In this document: in pieces, positions 33,612 to 43,881 of the stretch | Layout: each line of letters opens with the position of its first letter | Position numbering within the stretch: the stretch's first letter is position 1 | Assembly (NCBI GenBank): GCA_040880485.1 | Contig: JBBDIJ010000002.1 | Span: 119,740 to 183,739 of the forward strand | Length of the DNA stretch: 64,000 bases | From: JBBDIJ01 sp040880485 | Lineage (GTDB): Bacteria; Bacteroidota; Rhodothermia; Balneolales; Balneolaceae | Direction: 5' to 3' | Notes under the pieces: model-generated | The model's input: the letters and a program-made list of their open reading frames with translations, nothing else | The model's database searches: none | Told to the model about the DNA's origin: nothing | Translations under genes and position numbers: made by a program

Positions 33612-35777
33612 TTACGAGTCGGCAAGGGTCAGGTCGATGTGCCGCTTCTCTGTATCGGTACGCACAACTTTGACCCGGATTTCACTGCCCAGTCGGAACT
33701 CTCTCTTTTTCGATCGTCCGGAGAGGCTGTGGCGTTGGGCATTGTAAATATAATAATCATCTTTAAGGTTGCTAACGTGAACCATTCCTTCACAGTGCAC
33801 GTCACTTAAAATCACATAGAGACCGTTTTCGGTTACCCCGCTTATCACTCCTGTGAACTCCTCTCCGGTTCGGCCCGAGAGAAATTCAACCTGTTTCAAT
33901 TTGACGGAATCACGTTCGGCCTGTACTGCATAACGTTCTCTTTCGCTGCAGTGTTCACCCATTTTCACAAGTTCCTGCCAGGTGTATTCCCGGCCCCCTG
34001 CAGAGTAACGCTTCAAAAGACGATGTGCAATCACGTCGGGATAACGACGGATCGGGCTGGTAAAGTGTGAATAGTGTGAAAAGGAGAGGCCGAAGTGTCC
34101 GATGTTCAGAGGGCTGTAGACAGCTTTGGACATCGAGCGTAATACGAGTCCTGTAACGATCTGTTCCATCGAGGTTCCTTCTACCTCGTTGATGAGTTTG
34201 TTGATATGGCTGGATGAGATGCCCTCTTTTACGTCGAACTCGATCCCGAGCGGCTTCACGTTCTCCCGGATATTGAAAAGCTTTTCCAGGTCGGGTTTGT
34301 CGTGGACCCGGTAGATAAAGGGGTAGAGATCTCTCTCCGCCTCCTCTCTGGAAACACGATTTAATGCACTCTCCCGAAGGTCGTCAATATGGAGTGCCAC
34401 TGTTTTGTTTGCCATGAGCATGCACTCCTCAACCATTTTCATGGTAAAAATGCGCTCTTTAACAATTACATCCACCGGTTTCCCCTCGTTGTCCAGGATA
34501 AAACGCGGTTCAGGTGTTTCAAACTGGATTGAACCGGCACGAAAGCGGTTCTTTTTCAATACAGTGGCGAGTTCGGCCACCCGGGTAAGTTCACGCTTGT
34601 AGTTGTGGGGCTTTCCATCCAGAACTTCTTGTGCTTCTTCGTAGGTAAACCTTTCGTTTGAATTGATTACTGTCTCCCGAATAGAGGAGGAGATCAGCTT
34701 GCCCTTAGGTGAAATCTCCATAAAACAGCTGAAGGCCAGTTTATCCTCCCTGGGGCGAAGGCTGCACACTCCGTTGCTAAGTCTTTCGGGAAGCATCGGA
34801 ACGACCCGGTCTACCAGATATACACTTGTTCCGCGTACGATAGCCTCATCGTCGAGAGATGTACTGCGGGGCATATAGTGTGAGACGTCAGCAATGTGAA
34901 CCCCCAGTCTCAGATTACCGTTATCCAGTTCCTCAATACTGATCGCGTCATCAAAATCTTTGGCATCTACCGGGTCTATCGTAAAGGTTACCAAATCGCG
35001 TATGTCCAGCCTCTTTTCGATCTCGGCTTTAGGTATGGTGTCCGGTATCGACTCCGCGAACTTTTCGACCTCTTCCGGGAATGTGGCTTCAAACTGATTC
35101 TCTGCGAGAATGGAGAGAATTCTGGCATCATTACTTCCTCCCTTACCGAGAGACCGGAGAATTTTACCCTGGGGTAGCCCTCTCGTGTCTTCCCACTGAA
35201 CGAGTGTGAAAGTGACTTTATCTCCCGGCCTGGCACCGTTCAGGTCGTCCCGATCCACAAAGAAGTCGATCCGTGCCGACTGTTCGTCCGGTTCAATTTT
35301 CCATGTGTTTTTGGCCGGGGAAACCAGTGTGCCGACAAAGATGGTTTTGGCACGGTGTATCACGCTTTCGACGCGTCCCATCGGCTTGCTGCTTCGCTTG
35401 TGATAATGGGTGATACGTACCTGAACTTCGTCACCATTCAATGCTGTGTCCAGGAAACGGGAAGGAACCTTGATATCCTGATCCCGTCCTTCGACAATGA
35501 CGTAGCCCTCTCCACTGCGAGTCACATCGAGTCGGCCGGTAAAGAGTGTATCGCTGCTCGCCTCCGGTTCATTCAGGCGTACCAGGTTTCCCCGAGTGAT
35601 TCGTATCTGTCCATTATGCCTCAGAGAGTGGAGGGCTTTGTTCAGTTTTTTTTCATCCTTCTTTCCGTTCATTTTGAGGGATTCAAGAAGGAGGGGTACC
35701 GGTATGGATGCGTCCGGATAGGAACGCAGCAGTTTCAGAATGTCTTTTTCGAGTGTTGTCTGTCTTGGCTTACTCAT
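33612..35777 (-). CDS. rnr: Ribonuclease R
   Basis: Processive 3'-5' exoribonuclease of the RNB family that degrades structured RNA and takes part in rRNA and mRNA quality control. The sequence has an N-terminal winged-helix/cold-shock region, the RNB core with DPVDAKDFDDAIS (metal-binding Asp cluster), GVHIADVSHY, FTSPIRRYPDVIAHR, and a C-terminal S1 domain (about 640-720). Length of 721 residues is typical. The barrel protein gene begins 16 bases after its stop. Confidence 0.95.
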   Translation of the reverse strand: MSKPRQTTLEKDILKLLRSYPDASIPVPLLLESLKMNGKKDEKKLNKALHSLRHNGQIRITRGNLVRLNEPEASSDTLFTGRLDVTRSGEGYVIVEGRDQDIKVPSRFLDTALNGDEVQVRITHYHKRSSKPMGRVESVIHRAKTIFVGTLVSPAKNTWKIEPDEQSARIDFFVDRDDLNGARPGDKVTFTLVQWEDTRGLPQGKILRSLGKGGSNDARILSILAENQFEATFPEEVEKFAESIPDTIPKAEIEKRLDIRDLVTFTIDPVDAKDFDDAISIEELDNGNLRLGVHIADVSHYMPRSTSLDDEAIVRGTSVYLVDRVVPMLPERLSNGVCSLRPREDKLAFSCFMEISPKGKLISSSIRETVINSNERFTYEEAQEVLDGKPHNYKRELTRVAELATVLKKNRFRAGSIQFETPEPRFILDNEGKPVDVIVKERIFTMKMVEECMLMANKTVALHIDDLRESALNRVSREEAERDLYPFIYRVHDKPDLEKLFNIRENVKPLGIEFDVKEGISSSHINKLINEVEGTSMEQIVTGLVLRSMSKAVYSPLNIGHFGLSFSHYSHFTSPIRRYPDVIAHRLLKRYSAGGREYTWQELVKMGEHCSERERYAVQAERDSVKLKQVEFLSGRTGEEFTGVISGVTENGLYVILSDVHCEGMVHVSNLKDDYYIYNAQRHSLSGRSKKREFRLGSEIRVKVVRTDTEKRHIDLTLADS

Positions 35778-35909
35778 GAATGATAATAACCTTATTAATG
35801 ATAAATAGTGGTCAGTCGTCCTGTTCGCCGATTTGCGCAGGACATTGCCCCCGGTCTCTCTGATTGGGGTATAAAGTCTCTATTTTGAAGCTCAAAGTCT
35901 ATGACCGAT

Positions 35910-38900
35910 TCAGGTATCGATATTGCCGGTATCGGCAAGCTCCTCATCACTCTCCTTTCGTCCAAAGAAGGTGCGGACAGCATTGACGATTCGGCGGCTT
36001 ATCTCTTGCCAGGAGTTGAACTGAACCTGTGCTTCCACCCCTATTCCATTCATTTCCTGAGCTTGACGACTGTCCTGGCCACTTGTATTGGCCAGTGTAG
36101 GATCCTGGCGATGAAACGCTGTAATTGCCCAGATTCTGGAGATTCTGTACGTTGCACCGAGGTCCCCGATCCCCGTTTCATTTTGAAGTCCTGTAATTTG
36201 TCCCTCCCGGCGAAGAATAAGCCGGTCGTCGTATAGACTAAGGGCGACTCCCAAATCGATCTGGTTGTATGGGGTAAGGCTGAAGTCGATATCGAGTGCC
36301 ATATCGCTTCTAAGCAGTGAGTTGATTTGATCTGATAGCAACGGATTGATCACCTGGCTGGAGAGCAACGGGTTTACCACAACCGATCCGCCTGCAGGAA
36401 TACTTTGCCGGAATGCTTCACCGGTACCCTGGCCTGTGTTGATTGAAGAGGTCGGAATAAAATTGCCGGTAAGAAGAATACTTGTGGCCTGTACGACCTT
36501 CTCCTCCTCATTTCGGTTCAGAGAGTTGATCTGGCTGGCCAGAGTTGGATCGAGAGTGCCTTCAATTCCCGAAGGGAGCTGAAAAAAGAATTCGTTCTCT
36601 ATGGTTGCGATCGTACCACCTATTTCCAGTACCAGATCTACAGGAAAGCGTTGTGTAGTCTCCAGATTTCGATTCGCCGGAGTCGATATTAGTGAGGTGA
36701 GATCGGGCCGTGCCCGGTAGTTGGCCGACACATTCAGCCGGGCATTTTCAGGATCCCCTTCCCAGAGTATGGACCCGCCATCCTGAAGCTGGAATCGCCT
36801 CGATATAATATCACCTGCCACAAATTGATACTCTCCACCCTCAATGTTCATTCGGCCGAATATACTGAAGTTCTGATCCTCCAGGGTGAGCCGTATTTGT
36901 CCGGTACCACTGGCGGTCAAAATTTCGTTAGTCACCTGGTCGAAGATGAGATTGAAGGTGACCGGCTCCTCCGCTGTGAACTGCAGATCCAGCGTGAAAC
37001 GTTCGATAAATGTGAGTGTCTCCGGATCGAACTGGAAACCCACTCCACCTTCTCCAAACTCGTTTTGGAGCTCCTCTTCACGAATCTGTTGCAGGTCGAA
37101 GTGGTCTACAAATCGGATAAACTTATGAGTTTGTTGCAATTCGGTTTCATCAAGCAGTGGTACTGAGACCCTCGAATCCCCGCCTATCCGGATCGGGTCG
37201 GGTGTGCGAAGCATAGGGCTGATGTTTGTACCGGTCAGATCTACCCGGCCACTCCCCCTGATATTGGCAAAAAACGGAATATCCGGGTTATATGGGTTGT
37301 CCATGAACCGGAGATTATTCATCTCCAGTGTGAGGTTCAGATACTTGGTGACATCAAAATCATTCAGGTCTACAGATCCTGTAAGAAGCGCCTGTCCGCC
37401 CTCTTCGTCTTGCAGCTCGATCTGTTCAAAGACGAGGCCACTGCTCCGGTTGAAGAGCAATCGGCCACCGATCGAATACTCTGTGTTTACGAACGCGGGC
37501 CTTCCATAAACCTCGTCGATATCGAATTCGGTGTGAAAGTCGTAGTCATTCAGGTTTCCACGTATAAATCCTGAACCACTGGATCGGCCCTCCATCTCCA
37601 GGACAATGTCGGGAACAATGACCGGGACGATCCACATGTCAATCTCTCTGAAGTCGGCGTCAAAATAGTAGAGATCGGCATCCGGGTTATCGGGGTCCGG
37701 GCCGCGAATATACCCATCCAGGATCAGATTTTGTCCTATTTCGTCATTCTCTTCCAGGTAGCCTGCATAGCGATCCGGGTCGGTCAGAACTGTGATACGA
37801 GTGTCGAACCGGTTCTCCCCGGAATTGTACCGACTGGCCACGTCCACATCCCCGACTAAACGATCCATCAGAAGAAACCTTCTTACATTCAAATCACCAT
37901 CGATGGATGGAATCTGGCCCAGAGTACTTGTAGAGAAGTGTCCGTTCAATTCCCCCGAAAACGTGACTCTGCCATCAAGAAATTCGGAAATCTGCTCCAA
38001 CTGGAATCGGTTGACTCTGTACTCTACCTGATCTTCGTCGCGGGAACTGTATGTTCCGCTGATCTCAACCTCTTCCTCCCCATTGGCAAGGCTTAAATCG
38101 TCTATGTGGAGTAATCGCCCGCTCTGCCAGGTAATGGTTGGTTCACCCTGAAGCTGCCAGTCGAAACTACCGTTACTAAAGTGGAAGAGAGAGAGTTCCG
38201 ATTCGATTCTGTCTTCCAACAGCTGCGAGGCCAGTGTCAACTCGAGTGAGATCTCTTCGTTGGAGCTCCTGGAGGAGTGGTGAAGATCCAGGGCTCCGTT
38301 GCGTAGGGAGGTGTTTAACAGGGGAGAGCGGAACGTGAAATCTCCGGAACTGAGCGACTGTGCCCGTACCTGCAAATCGAGTGTTGAATATTCGGAAAGA
38401 GGAACCCCATGGCGAATTCCTGCCGTTACCTGGGCGTGAAGCGACTCTGCTTCAAGAGTGCCCTTTTGAAATTCCGGATCCGTAACATTCAGAGTCATGA
38501 GAAGCTGCTCCGGGGTACTGTTCAGATAACCCTCAATATGTGCTCTGCTCCCGAGGTCCATGGGTTGGCCAATCCATGAGGAGAGCAGGTTCAGATCCTT
38601 CAGGTCTGCGGTGAGGCTCAGTTCGCTTCGTTCGATCTCTGGAAGTATTGTATTCGGCTGTTCCTGGCTCTCAAAAGCGATTTCGCTGTAAAAACGGTGT
38701 ATGAGATCCTCTTTCCACCAGTTCCAGCTTCTGGAGAGCTGCTCGGGATAGATATCTCCTTCCAGTTCGGCATCCATAAAGGTGCTGGTCAGGCGCAGAA
38801 CTCTCGATCCATTGCCGGACGGATCGAGATCCAGATAGAATTGATGGGGCCGGAGAGTGTCGCCGGCTACCACAGACTCTTCGGCCTGATAGCCGATGCG

Positions 38901-40577
38901 TCCGAACAGTCCATCCCAATCCTCTCCCTCTACTTCACTGTTCAGGTCGAAGGTGAGCCGGGTGTCCGGAACGGCGGCGTAGTTTAGAAAATCGCTGAGG
39001 TTCAGCTGCTCTGCAGAGGCGTTCAGAACGGAGTTCCAGGTGCCGTTTGGTCTGGAAAGTACTCCTCTGGTGTGAAGTGAGGAGTTCTCCTGGTTCAGGC
39101 GCAGTTCATGCTCCCAACGGGATCCGTCGGCCTGCAGCTGAAGAGACAGGTCGTTGTAGCGGACCCGATTCAAATATCCATTGTCAAGGGAGGCATTCAA
39201 TTCCAGCTGTAGCGATTCCGGATTCATTCCGTTACCGGCAAGCTGGACGTTTCCTGTTACAAGGCTGGAGTCTACCCACGTCTCCGAGAATCCGGAGAGA
39301 TCGAATTGATTTGCCCGCAGGTTCAGGTTGTAAGGCTCGGATTCACTGAATCCCCCGGTACCGTCCAGTGAAAGAGAGCCGTTTGGCGTTTGAAGGGTGA
39401 GTGCGGCATCAAGTACCCGGCCGGTTCCACCAAGTTGTCCGGTGATTTCACTCTGCCCAAGAATCTCCGAACCCTGTTCGGAGATGAATCCGGGAGCGAT
39501 CTCTCGCACCAGCCAGGAGTCTGGAATGAGTGATCCGATTTCTGTTTGATACTGAATTGAGCCACTATCGAGTCCGGATGCATGACCCCTGAGTTGAAAT
39601 GAGCCCTCTCCAAAAGAACCACGAGCCATCTGTACCCGTAACTCTCCCGCATTCCCATCGGCAAGTAGTTCAAAATCGAGGACACGGCCGGATTGAGGGA
39701 ATTCCGGCAGTAGTGCAGAGAGGTGTTGGGAAGAGAGTGTGGATGGTTCAAAAATAAGCCTCCACTGGCTGGATGCTATGGATGCGGTGCTCCCCCCGTC
39801 AAGTATATTAAATGGTGAGAGACGACCCGAAAAGTTCAGATCTGTCCCCTCTGTGGAGAGGGAAAAACCGTTGGCCTCCAGCAGCTCCTCCTCACTAAAT
39901 AGCTGGCCACTCATATTTACTTCACCCCAGCCGGTTCCGGGAAACCGGGTCCTCAACTCCTGGATGTCCAGAAGCTGATAGATGTTATTCCATTCCAGGA
40001 ATAGAGAAGCGTTCAGGTCTTCCATTAGAAAATGCTCGTCAAGCTCCCCTGAAGTATGGCGAAGAGCGGGTGATTCCACATATATACGGCCCTCGAGGAT
40101 TTGAAGGTTGGGTGCGTAAAAATGAATGGAACCCGGTTCTGCCTCAATGGAATCAGACCTGTTTCTGAATGCGCTCAGAAACAGATTGTCTCCCTCCTCA
40201 TCAAATAATATCTGAAATTCAGGGCGGTGGAGCTCAAATCCGTTGACCGTTACATTTCTTCGCAAAAGGTCCCAGATGTGCAGGTCGATGTGAACTTCCT
40301 CTACCAGTAGAACCGGAACAGGCATATCGCCCGTTGACAATACTTCAACCTGGTATAGAACGGTCTGAACCGGCAAGAGACCGCTGATTCTGCCAATTTC
40401 CAGAGTTCCATCATACCTTTCGTTAAACTGCTCAGTAATCTGCTCTGCAATCCAGGTTCGCGCAGGAGGCAGCTGCAGAATGGCCAGTAGAATAGCTCCT
40501 CCTGTCAGGGCAATAAGGATCAGGATCAGGAGAGCGTTTCTCAGGGATTTCCAGATTCTATGTATCCAGCGAATCAA
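35910..40577 (-). CDS. TamB-like translocation and assembly protein
   Basis: A 1555-residue AsmA/TamB-type protein with one N-terminal membrane helix (about residues 13-34), a very long repetitive beta-rich body of the bridge type, and a C-terminal DUF490/TamB domain (roughly the last 400 residues). TamB-like proteins span the periplasm and carry phospholipid or help barrel insertion. The gene starts with TTG at 40577, six bases after the aroB stop; no ATG is available near the membrane helix. It belongs to the NFACT-aroK-aroB-tamB run. Confidence 0.85.
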   Translation of the reverse strand: MIRWIHRIWKSLRNALLILILIALTGGAILLAILQLPPARTWIAEQITEQFNERYDGTLEIGRISGLLPVQTVLYQVEVLSTGDMPVPVLLVEEVHIDLHIWDLLRRNVTVNGFELHRPEFQILFDEEGDNLFLSAFRNRSDSIEAEPGSIHFYAPNLQILEGRIYVESPALRHTSGELDEHFLMEDLNASLFLEWNNIYQLLDIQELRTRFPGTGWGEVNMSGQLFSEEELLEANGFSLSTEGTDLNFSGRLSPFNILDGGSTASIASSQWRLIFEPSTLSSQHLSALLPEFPQSGRVLDFELLADGNAGELRVQMARGSFGEGSFQLRGHASGLDSGSIQYQTEIGSLIPDSWLVREIAPGFISEQGSEILGQSEITGQLGGTGRVLDAALTLQTPNGSLSLDGTGGFSESEPYNLNLRANQFDLSGFSETWVDSSLVTGNVQLAGNGMNPESLQLELNASLDNGYLNRVRYNDLSLQLQADGSRWEHELRLNQENSSLHTRGVLSRPNGTWNSVLNASAEQLNLSDFLNYAAVPDTRLTFDLNSEVEGEDWDGLFGRIGYQAEESVVAGDTLRPHQFYLDLDPSGNGSRVLRLTSTFMDAELEGDIYPEQLSRSWNWWKEDLIHRFYSEIAFESQEQPNTILPEIERSELSLTADLKDLNLLSSWIGQPMDLGSRAHIEGYLNSTPEQLLMTLNVTDPEFQKGTLEAESLHAQVTAGIRHGVPLSEYSTLDLQVRAQSLSSGDFTFRSPLLNTSLRNGALDLHHSSRSSNEEISLELTLASQLLEDRIESELSLFHFSNGSFDWQLQGEPTITWQSGRLLHIDDLSLANGEEEVEISGTYSSRDEDQVEYRVNRFQLEQISEFLDGRVTFSGELNGHFSTSTLGQIPSIDGDLNVRRFLLMDRLVGDVDVASRYNSGENRFDTRITVLTDPDRYAGYLEENDEIGQNLILDGYIRGPDPDNPDADLYYFDADFREIDMWIVPVIVPDIVLEMEGRSSGSGFIRGNLNDYDFHTEFDIDEVYGRPAFVNTEYSIGGRLLFNRSSGLVFEQIELQDEEGGQALLTGSVDLNDFDVTKYLNLTLEMNNLRFMDNPYNPDIPFFANIRGSGRVDLTGTNISPMLRTPDPIRIGGDSRVSVPLLDETELQQTHKFIRFVDHFDLQQIREEELQNEFGEGGVGFQFDPETLTFIERFTLDLQFTAEEPVTFNLIFDQVTNEILTASGTGQIRLTLEDQNFSIFGRMNIEGGEYQFVAGDIISRRFQLQDGGSILWEGDPENARLNVSANYRARPDLTSLISTPANRNLETTQRFPVDLVLEIGGTIATIENEFFFQLPSGIEGTLDPTLASQINSLNRNEEEKVVQATSILLTGNFIPTSSINTGQGTGEAFRQSIPAGGSVVVNPLLSSQVINPLLSDQINSLLRSDMALDIDFSLTPYNQIDLGVALSLYDDRLILRREGQITGLQNETGIGDLGATYRISRIWAITAFHRQDPTLANTSGQDSRQAQEMNGIGVEAQVQFNSWQEISRRIVNAVRTFFGRKESDEELADTGNIDT

Positions 40578-40583
40578 ATTGGT

Positions 40584-41702
40584 TCAGTTCTGGTCGTTTC
40601 GAAGAGCCAAAAAAGCACTCTCCCATGCCTTGCGGATTAGGGTGTGATCGTCAATCTCCTCTACATAGGGTTTTCCCCATTTATGCAAAAGTGTGAGGCG
40701 GAGCCGGCTCGATACCTTTTTCTTGTCCAGCTGCATGAGATCAATCAGCCGGGTGGGATCGAGAGTGGTAACCTCCGGATCTAAATTGTACAACGGTAAA
40801 AATGAGGTAAATCGTGCCTCGTCGGGAAGGTCGCCTCCGAGGTCGGAAGAGAGCCGCGAAGCTGCAATCATACCGAGAATTACAGCTTCGCCGTGAGAGA
40901 CGCTCTGGTAACCGGCAGCGTTTTCGAGAGCGTGCGCAAAGGTGTGTCCAAAATTAAGCCATGCCCGGATACCGCTCTCTTTTTCATCTTGCTCGACAAT
41001 TTCGGCTTTGATCTCTATACAGCGGGTGATCAGTGGTTTCAGCTCATCCATGTCCGGTGGAAGAGGGCGGTTAAGGAAAAGTTTCTTAGCTGTTTTAAAT
41101 ATAGCCTGGTCCTGAATGGCGCCATATTTTAATATTTCACTCAACCCGTTTGCCCACTCTCTTTTCGGAAGGGTAGAGAGGAAGCGGGTACTTGCGAAGA
41201 TCGCTTCGGGTTGATAAAAAGAGCCAATCAGGTTCTTCCCGAGTTCATGATTGATGCCGGTTTTCCCTCCTACAGAACTGTCTACCATAGCGAGCAGCGT
41301 GGTCGGAATATGGATGAGTGGCAGGCCACGCATGGCCGTTGCAGCAGCAAATCCAGCTGCATCCCCGGTTACTCCGCCGCCTGCTGCAACAACCGGAGTG
41401 TTGCGACGTACTCTGTTTCGAAAGAGGAATCCCAGCATCTCTAACCACGAGTCTGCCGACTTGCTCTTCTCGCCTGAAGGAATCACATATGTATCCCAGG
41501 CAAGCCCTTCTTTCATCAGGGCATCCCGAAAGGCAGCGCCGTGCTCCCTCTCAACATTTTCGTCAATCATTAAAAAGAATCGCTCGAATCCACGTTGTCG
41601 GAACAGTTCTGCGAGCAGGTCTGCAGGATATGGATCCCGGATGGTTACAGGAATTTTTTTACCGGGAGTGTTCAGGGTCAGGTCAGGTGTCATACTCTTC
41701 AA
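40584..41702 (-). CDS. aroB: 3-dehydroquinate synthase
   Basis: NAD-dependent enzyme that cyclises DAHP to 3-dehydroquinate in the shikimate pathway. Family marks are the IPSGEKSKS segment, the NAD-contact VAAGGGVTGDAAGFAAATAMRG, PTTLLAMVDSSVGGKTGINH and the zinc ligand HGEAVILGM. Length is 372 residues. It overlaps aroK by 20 bases at the start; an in-frame ATG three codons later would reduce this. Confidence 0.95.
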   Translation of the reverse strand: MKSMTPDLTLNTPGKKIPVTIRDPYPADLLAELFRQRGFERFFLMIDENVEREHGAAFRDALMKEGLAWDTYVIPSGEKSKSADSWLEMLGFLFRNRVRRNTPVVAAGGGVTGDAAGFAAATAMRGLPLIHIPTTLLAMVDSSVGGKTGINHELGKNLIGSFYQPEAIFASTRFLSTLPKREWANGLSEILKYGAIQDQAIFKTAKKLFLNRPLPPDMDELKPLITRCIEIKAEIVEQDEKESGIRAWLNFGHTFAHALENAAGYQSVSHGEAVILGMIAASRLSSDLGGDLPDEARFTSFLPLYNLDPEVTTLDPTRLIDLMQLDKKKVSSRLRLTLLHKWGKPYVEEIDDHTLIRKAWESAFLALRNDQN

Positions 41703-42240
41703 GTTCTTTCAGAATCTTCTCTACCGTTTCATCGGGGTTCAGACCGTTGGTGTCGATCCGGATCCGGGCCTTGAGCCAAAGTGGACGTCGTTTCTTCATC
41801 AGTGTTTCGATCCGGTGTGAAGTCCCGGATCCATTCCCTTTTCCAGTCGCCAGGAGCGGCCTCGACCTGTCGCCTTGTAGCCTCTCTGAAAGTACGGAGA
41901 GTGGAGCATCCAAAAAAACGAGCAGGCCTCTGTCATTCAACAGATCTGCGATCTCACGGTTCTGCACAGATCCTCCGCCAAGTGCCACCACCTGAGGCCT
42001 GATTGTAGATATCTTCTGAAGAAGTTGCCTCTCTCTCCGTCGAAACCCGTCCTCTCCGTGCCTGGAGAAGATCTCCGGAACAGAGATCCCTTCACTCTTT
42101 TCCAGCTCCCTGTCCAGATCCCGAAAGGGGACGGACAGGCGGCCGGCGAGTAGTCGGCCCACTGTGCTTTTGCCTGAGCCCATCATACCACAGAGAAAGA
42201 GGGCTCTGTTACATTCTGATTTTTTTTCGTCAGACTTCAT
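41683..42240 (-). CDS. aroK: Shikimate kinase
   Basis: Phosphorylates shikimate at the 3-hydroxyl with ATP. The P-loop GMMGSGKST is at residues 18-26; FRDLDRELE binds shikimate, and VVALGGGSV holds the conserved GGG. The LQGDRSRPLL lid region is present. Length is 185 residues. The start codon overlaps the stop of the NFACT gene in ATGA, and aroB overlaps its end, so the three are translationally coupled. Confidence 0.95.
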   Translation of the reverse strand: MKSDEKKSECNRALFLCGMMGSGKSTVGRLLAGRLSVPFRDLDRELEKSEGISVPEIFSRHGEDGFRRRERQLLQKISTIRPQVVALGGGSVQNREIADLLNDRGLLVFLDAPLSVLSERLQGDRSRPLLATGKGNGSGTSHRIETLMKKRRPLWLKARIRIDTNGLNPDETVEKILKELEEYDT

Positions 42241-43823
42241 TCTTGTTCAAGATTTGCCGGCTCGACCAATTCCACTCGTTCCTGTTGTACACGGACGGCT
42301 CCGGCCGGTGCTCCTTTCGGTTTGGTAACATACTTCTTTTTTGTAATGATCACAGGAACCAGCCCTGCGCCTCGCTGTTTTGAGTTCCAGGCAGTGTGTG
42401 CGGCAACAGCATATATGACATCAGAGGGAGGGTCGGTTCGCCGACCCTCCATTCGCAGGATCACGTGGGCTCCGGAAGCTCCTCTTGCATGCATCCAGAG
42501 ATCCTCTTTGTGTGCCATACGGGTAAGACGATCATTGCTTTTCGCATTCTTTCCAGTCCAGACTTCATACCCCCTGTACGTGCTGGTACGAAAGGGGAGT
42601 GTTTCCTCTTTTCCTTTCCCTCCGTGGTGACCTATCAGGTCTCTGTACTGCTTTTCCCACTGTTCGAAGTCACTTACATGCCCAATCTGTTCAAGCTCTT
42701 CGAAGGCGCCCGCCAGCCGCTCTATGCGCAGTTCGACCTTTTCGGTCCTTTTTTTCGCTTCTAAAGCACGTTTGCGAGCACTTCCGGCGCGGTCGTACCA
42801 CACCTGTGCATTGGCGGCCAGAGAGAGAGCAGGTTTAATACGGATAGTCCGCGGTCTGTTGTCGTTGTAAAGATCATCTACCACTATCTCCCGGCAGTCC
42901 GGCGCTGTGGTACGGTGCGCATTCGCCATCAGGAGATGGCCATTTTCTTCCCATTTCTCTACCTTTTCAAGGTCTTTTATGGATATTTCAATCCGTTTCA
43001 ACTCCTGCCTGGTGCGTTTAAGAGTCCGCTTCAGGGATGGCTCTATACTGCTTTTCAAGCGGGAGAGGTGACGATTGCGGGATGCTCGATAGAATGTAAA
43101 CCGAACTGCCTCGTTGATCTCTTCGAATATCCGGAGTTCTCCGGCCGGGAGCAGGTCTTCGGGAATCAGGCAAAGATGCCCGGATTCAAGAACCCGAAAT
43201 TGTGGTCGTTCTCTCATCGCTTTCACAAGCATCCTGGTGACCTCTGCCACCTTTGATGCACTGTGCATATCCAGACGGTAGTGTCGTATGATCGGGTCCA
43301 CGAGGTGACGCGGAAAGCGTGGTTCGGTGTGAAGAATGGCCGATTTCGGGCTGTTTCCCCCAGGCGGGCCGGAACGTTCTACCAAAGGAGCTCTTGGTTC
43401 AGGAGGGTCGGTTCCGGTCAATGTACCGGGATTTCTGAATGCATCGACGATGGCTTCATTTTCGACCACCATCAGATTGGCCTGCTGGCCATAGAGTTGG
43501 AAAAGAAGCCGGGGGCCAGTGCCCAGGTGTATCGTCATAAGTCGGTCCCCCTTCGCAAGAGTGATTCCTGTGACAACAGAACCGTGAAGCGATTCAAAAA
43601 ATCGGAGTTTATTTTGCCTGGGTGGAGGGCGGTCGCGGTCGGTAAAGAGAGCCGTCTCAGCCACCGAAGCACTAAACAGCAGGCGAATCCGGTCCCCTTC
43701 TGCAGTTTTGAACCACCCCTCCCAAAGATCTTTTCTGCTGGAGGTACTGAAAAGGTAGGTGGCACCGAGCAGTTTGTGTTTTAAGTGATCGGTTGAATAT
43801 ATTAAGGCGAAGTAGTTATTCAT
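42237..43823 (-). CDS. NFACT family protein (RqcH/Rqc2-like)
   Basis: Protein of 528 residues with the NFACT-N domain, central coiled-coil arms (about 245-400, rich in Lys/Arg/Glu) and a C-terminal NFACT-R (DUF814) domain with MHARGASGAHVILRM. Bacterial homologues (RqcH) bind 50S subunits with stalled nascent chains and add C-terminal Ala tails for degradation; older annotation calls them fibronectin-binding proteins. It is first in a run with aroK, aroB and tamB. Function is inferred from family. Confidence 0.85.
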   Translation of the reverse strand: MNNYFALIYSTDHLKHKLLGATYLFSTSSRKDLWEGWFKTAEGDRIRLLFSASVAETALFTDRDRPPPRQNKLRFFESLHGSVVTGITLAKGDRLMTIHLGTGPRLLFQLYGQQANLMVVENEAIVDAFRNPGTLTGTDPPEPRAPLVERSGPPGGNSPKSAILHTEPRFPRHLVDPIIRHYRLDMHSASKVAEVTRMLVKAMRERPQFRVLESGHLCLIPEDLLPAGELRIFEEINEAVRFTFYRASRNRHLSRLKSSIEPSLKRTLKRTRQELKRIEISIKDLEKVEKWEENGHLLMANAHRTTAPDCREIVVDDLYNDNRPRTIRIKPALSLAANAQVWYDRAGSARKRALEAKKRTEKVELRIERLAGAFEELEQIGHVSDFEQWEKQYRDLIGHHGGKGKEETLPFRTSTYRGYEVWTGKNAKSNDRLTRMAHKEDLWMHARGASGAHVILRMEGRRTDPPSDVIYAVAAHTAWNSKQRGAGLVPVIITKKKYVTKPKGAPAGAVRVQQERVELVEPANLEQE

Positions 43824-43881
43824 CGGTCCGATCCGGGAGAGGTTGAGAGAACAGGCATCGGTAATGCAATCCAGGCGATGT

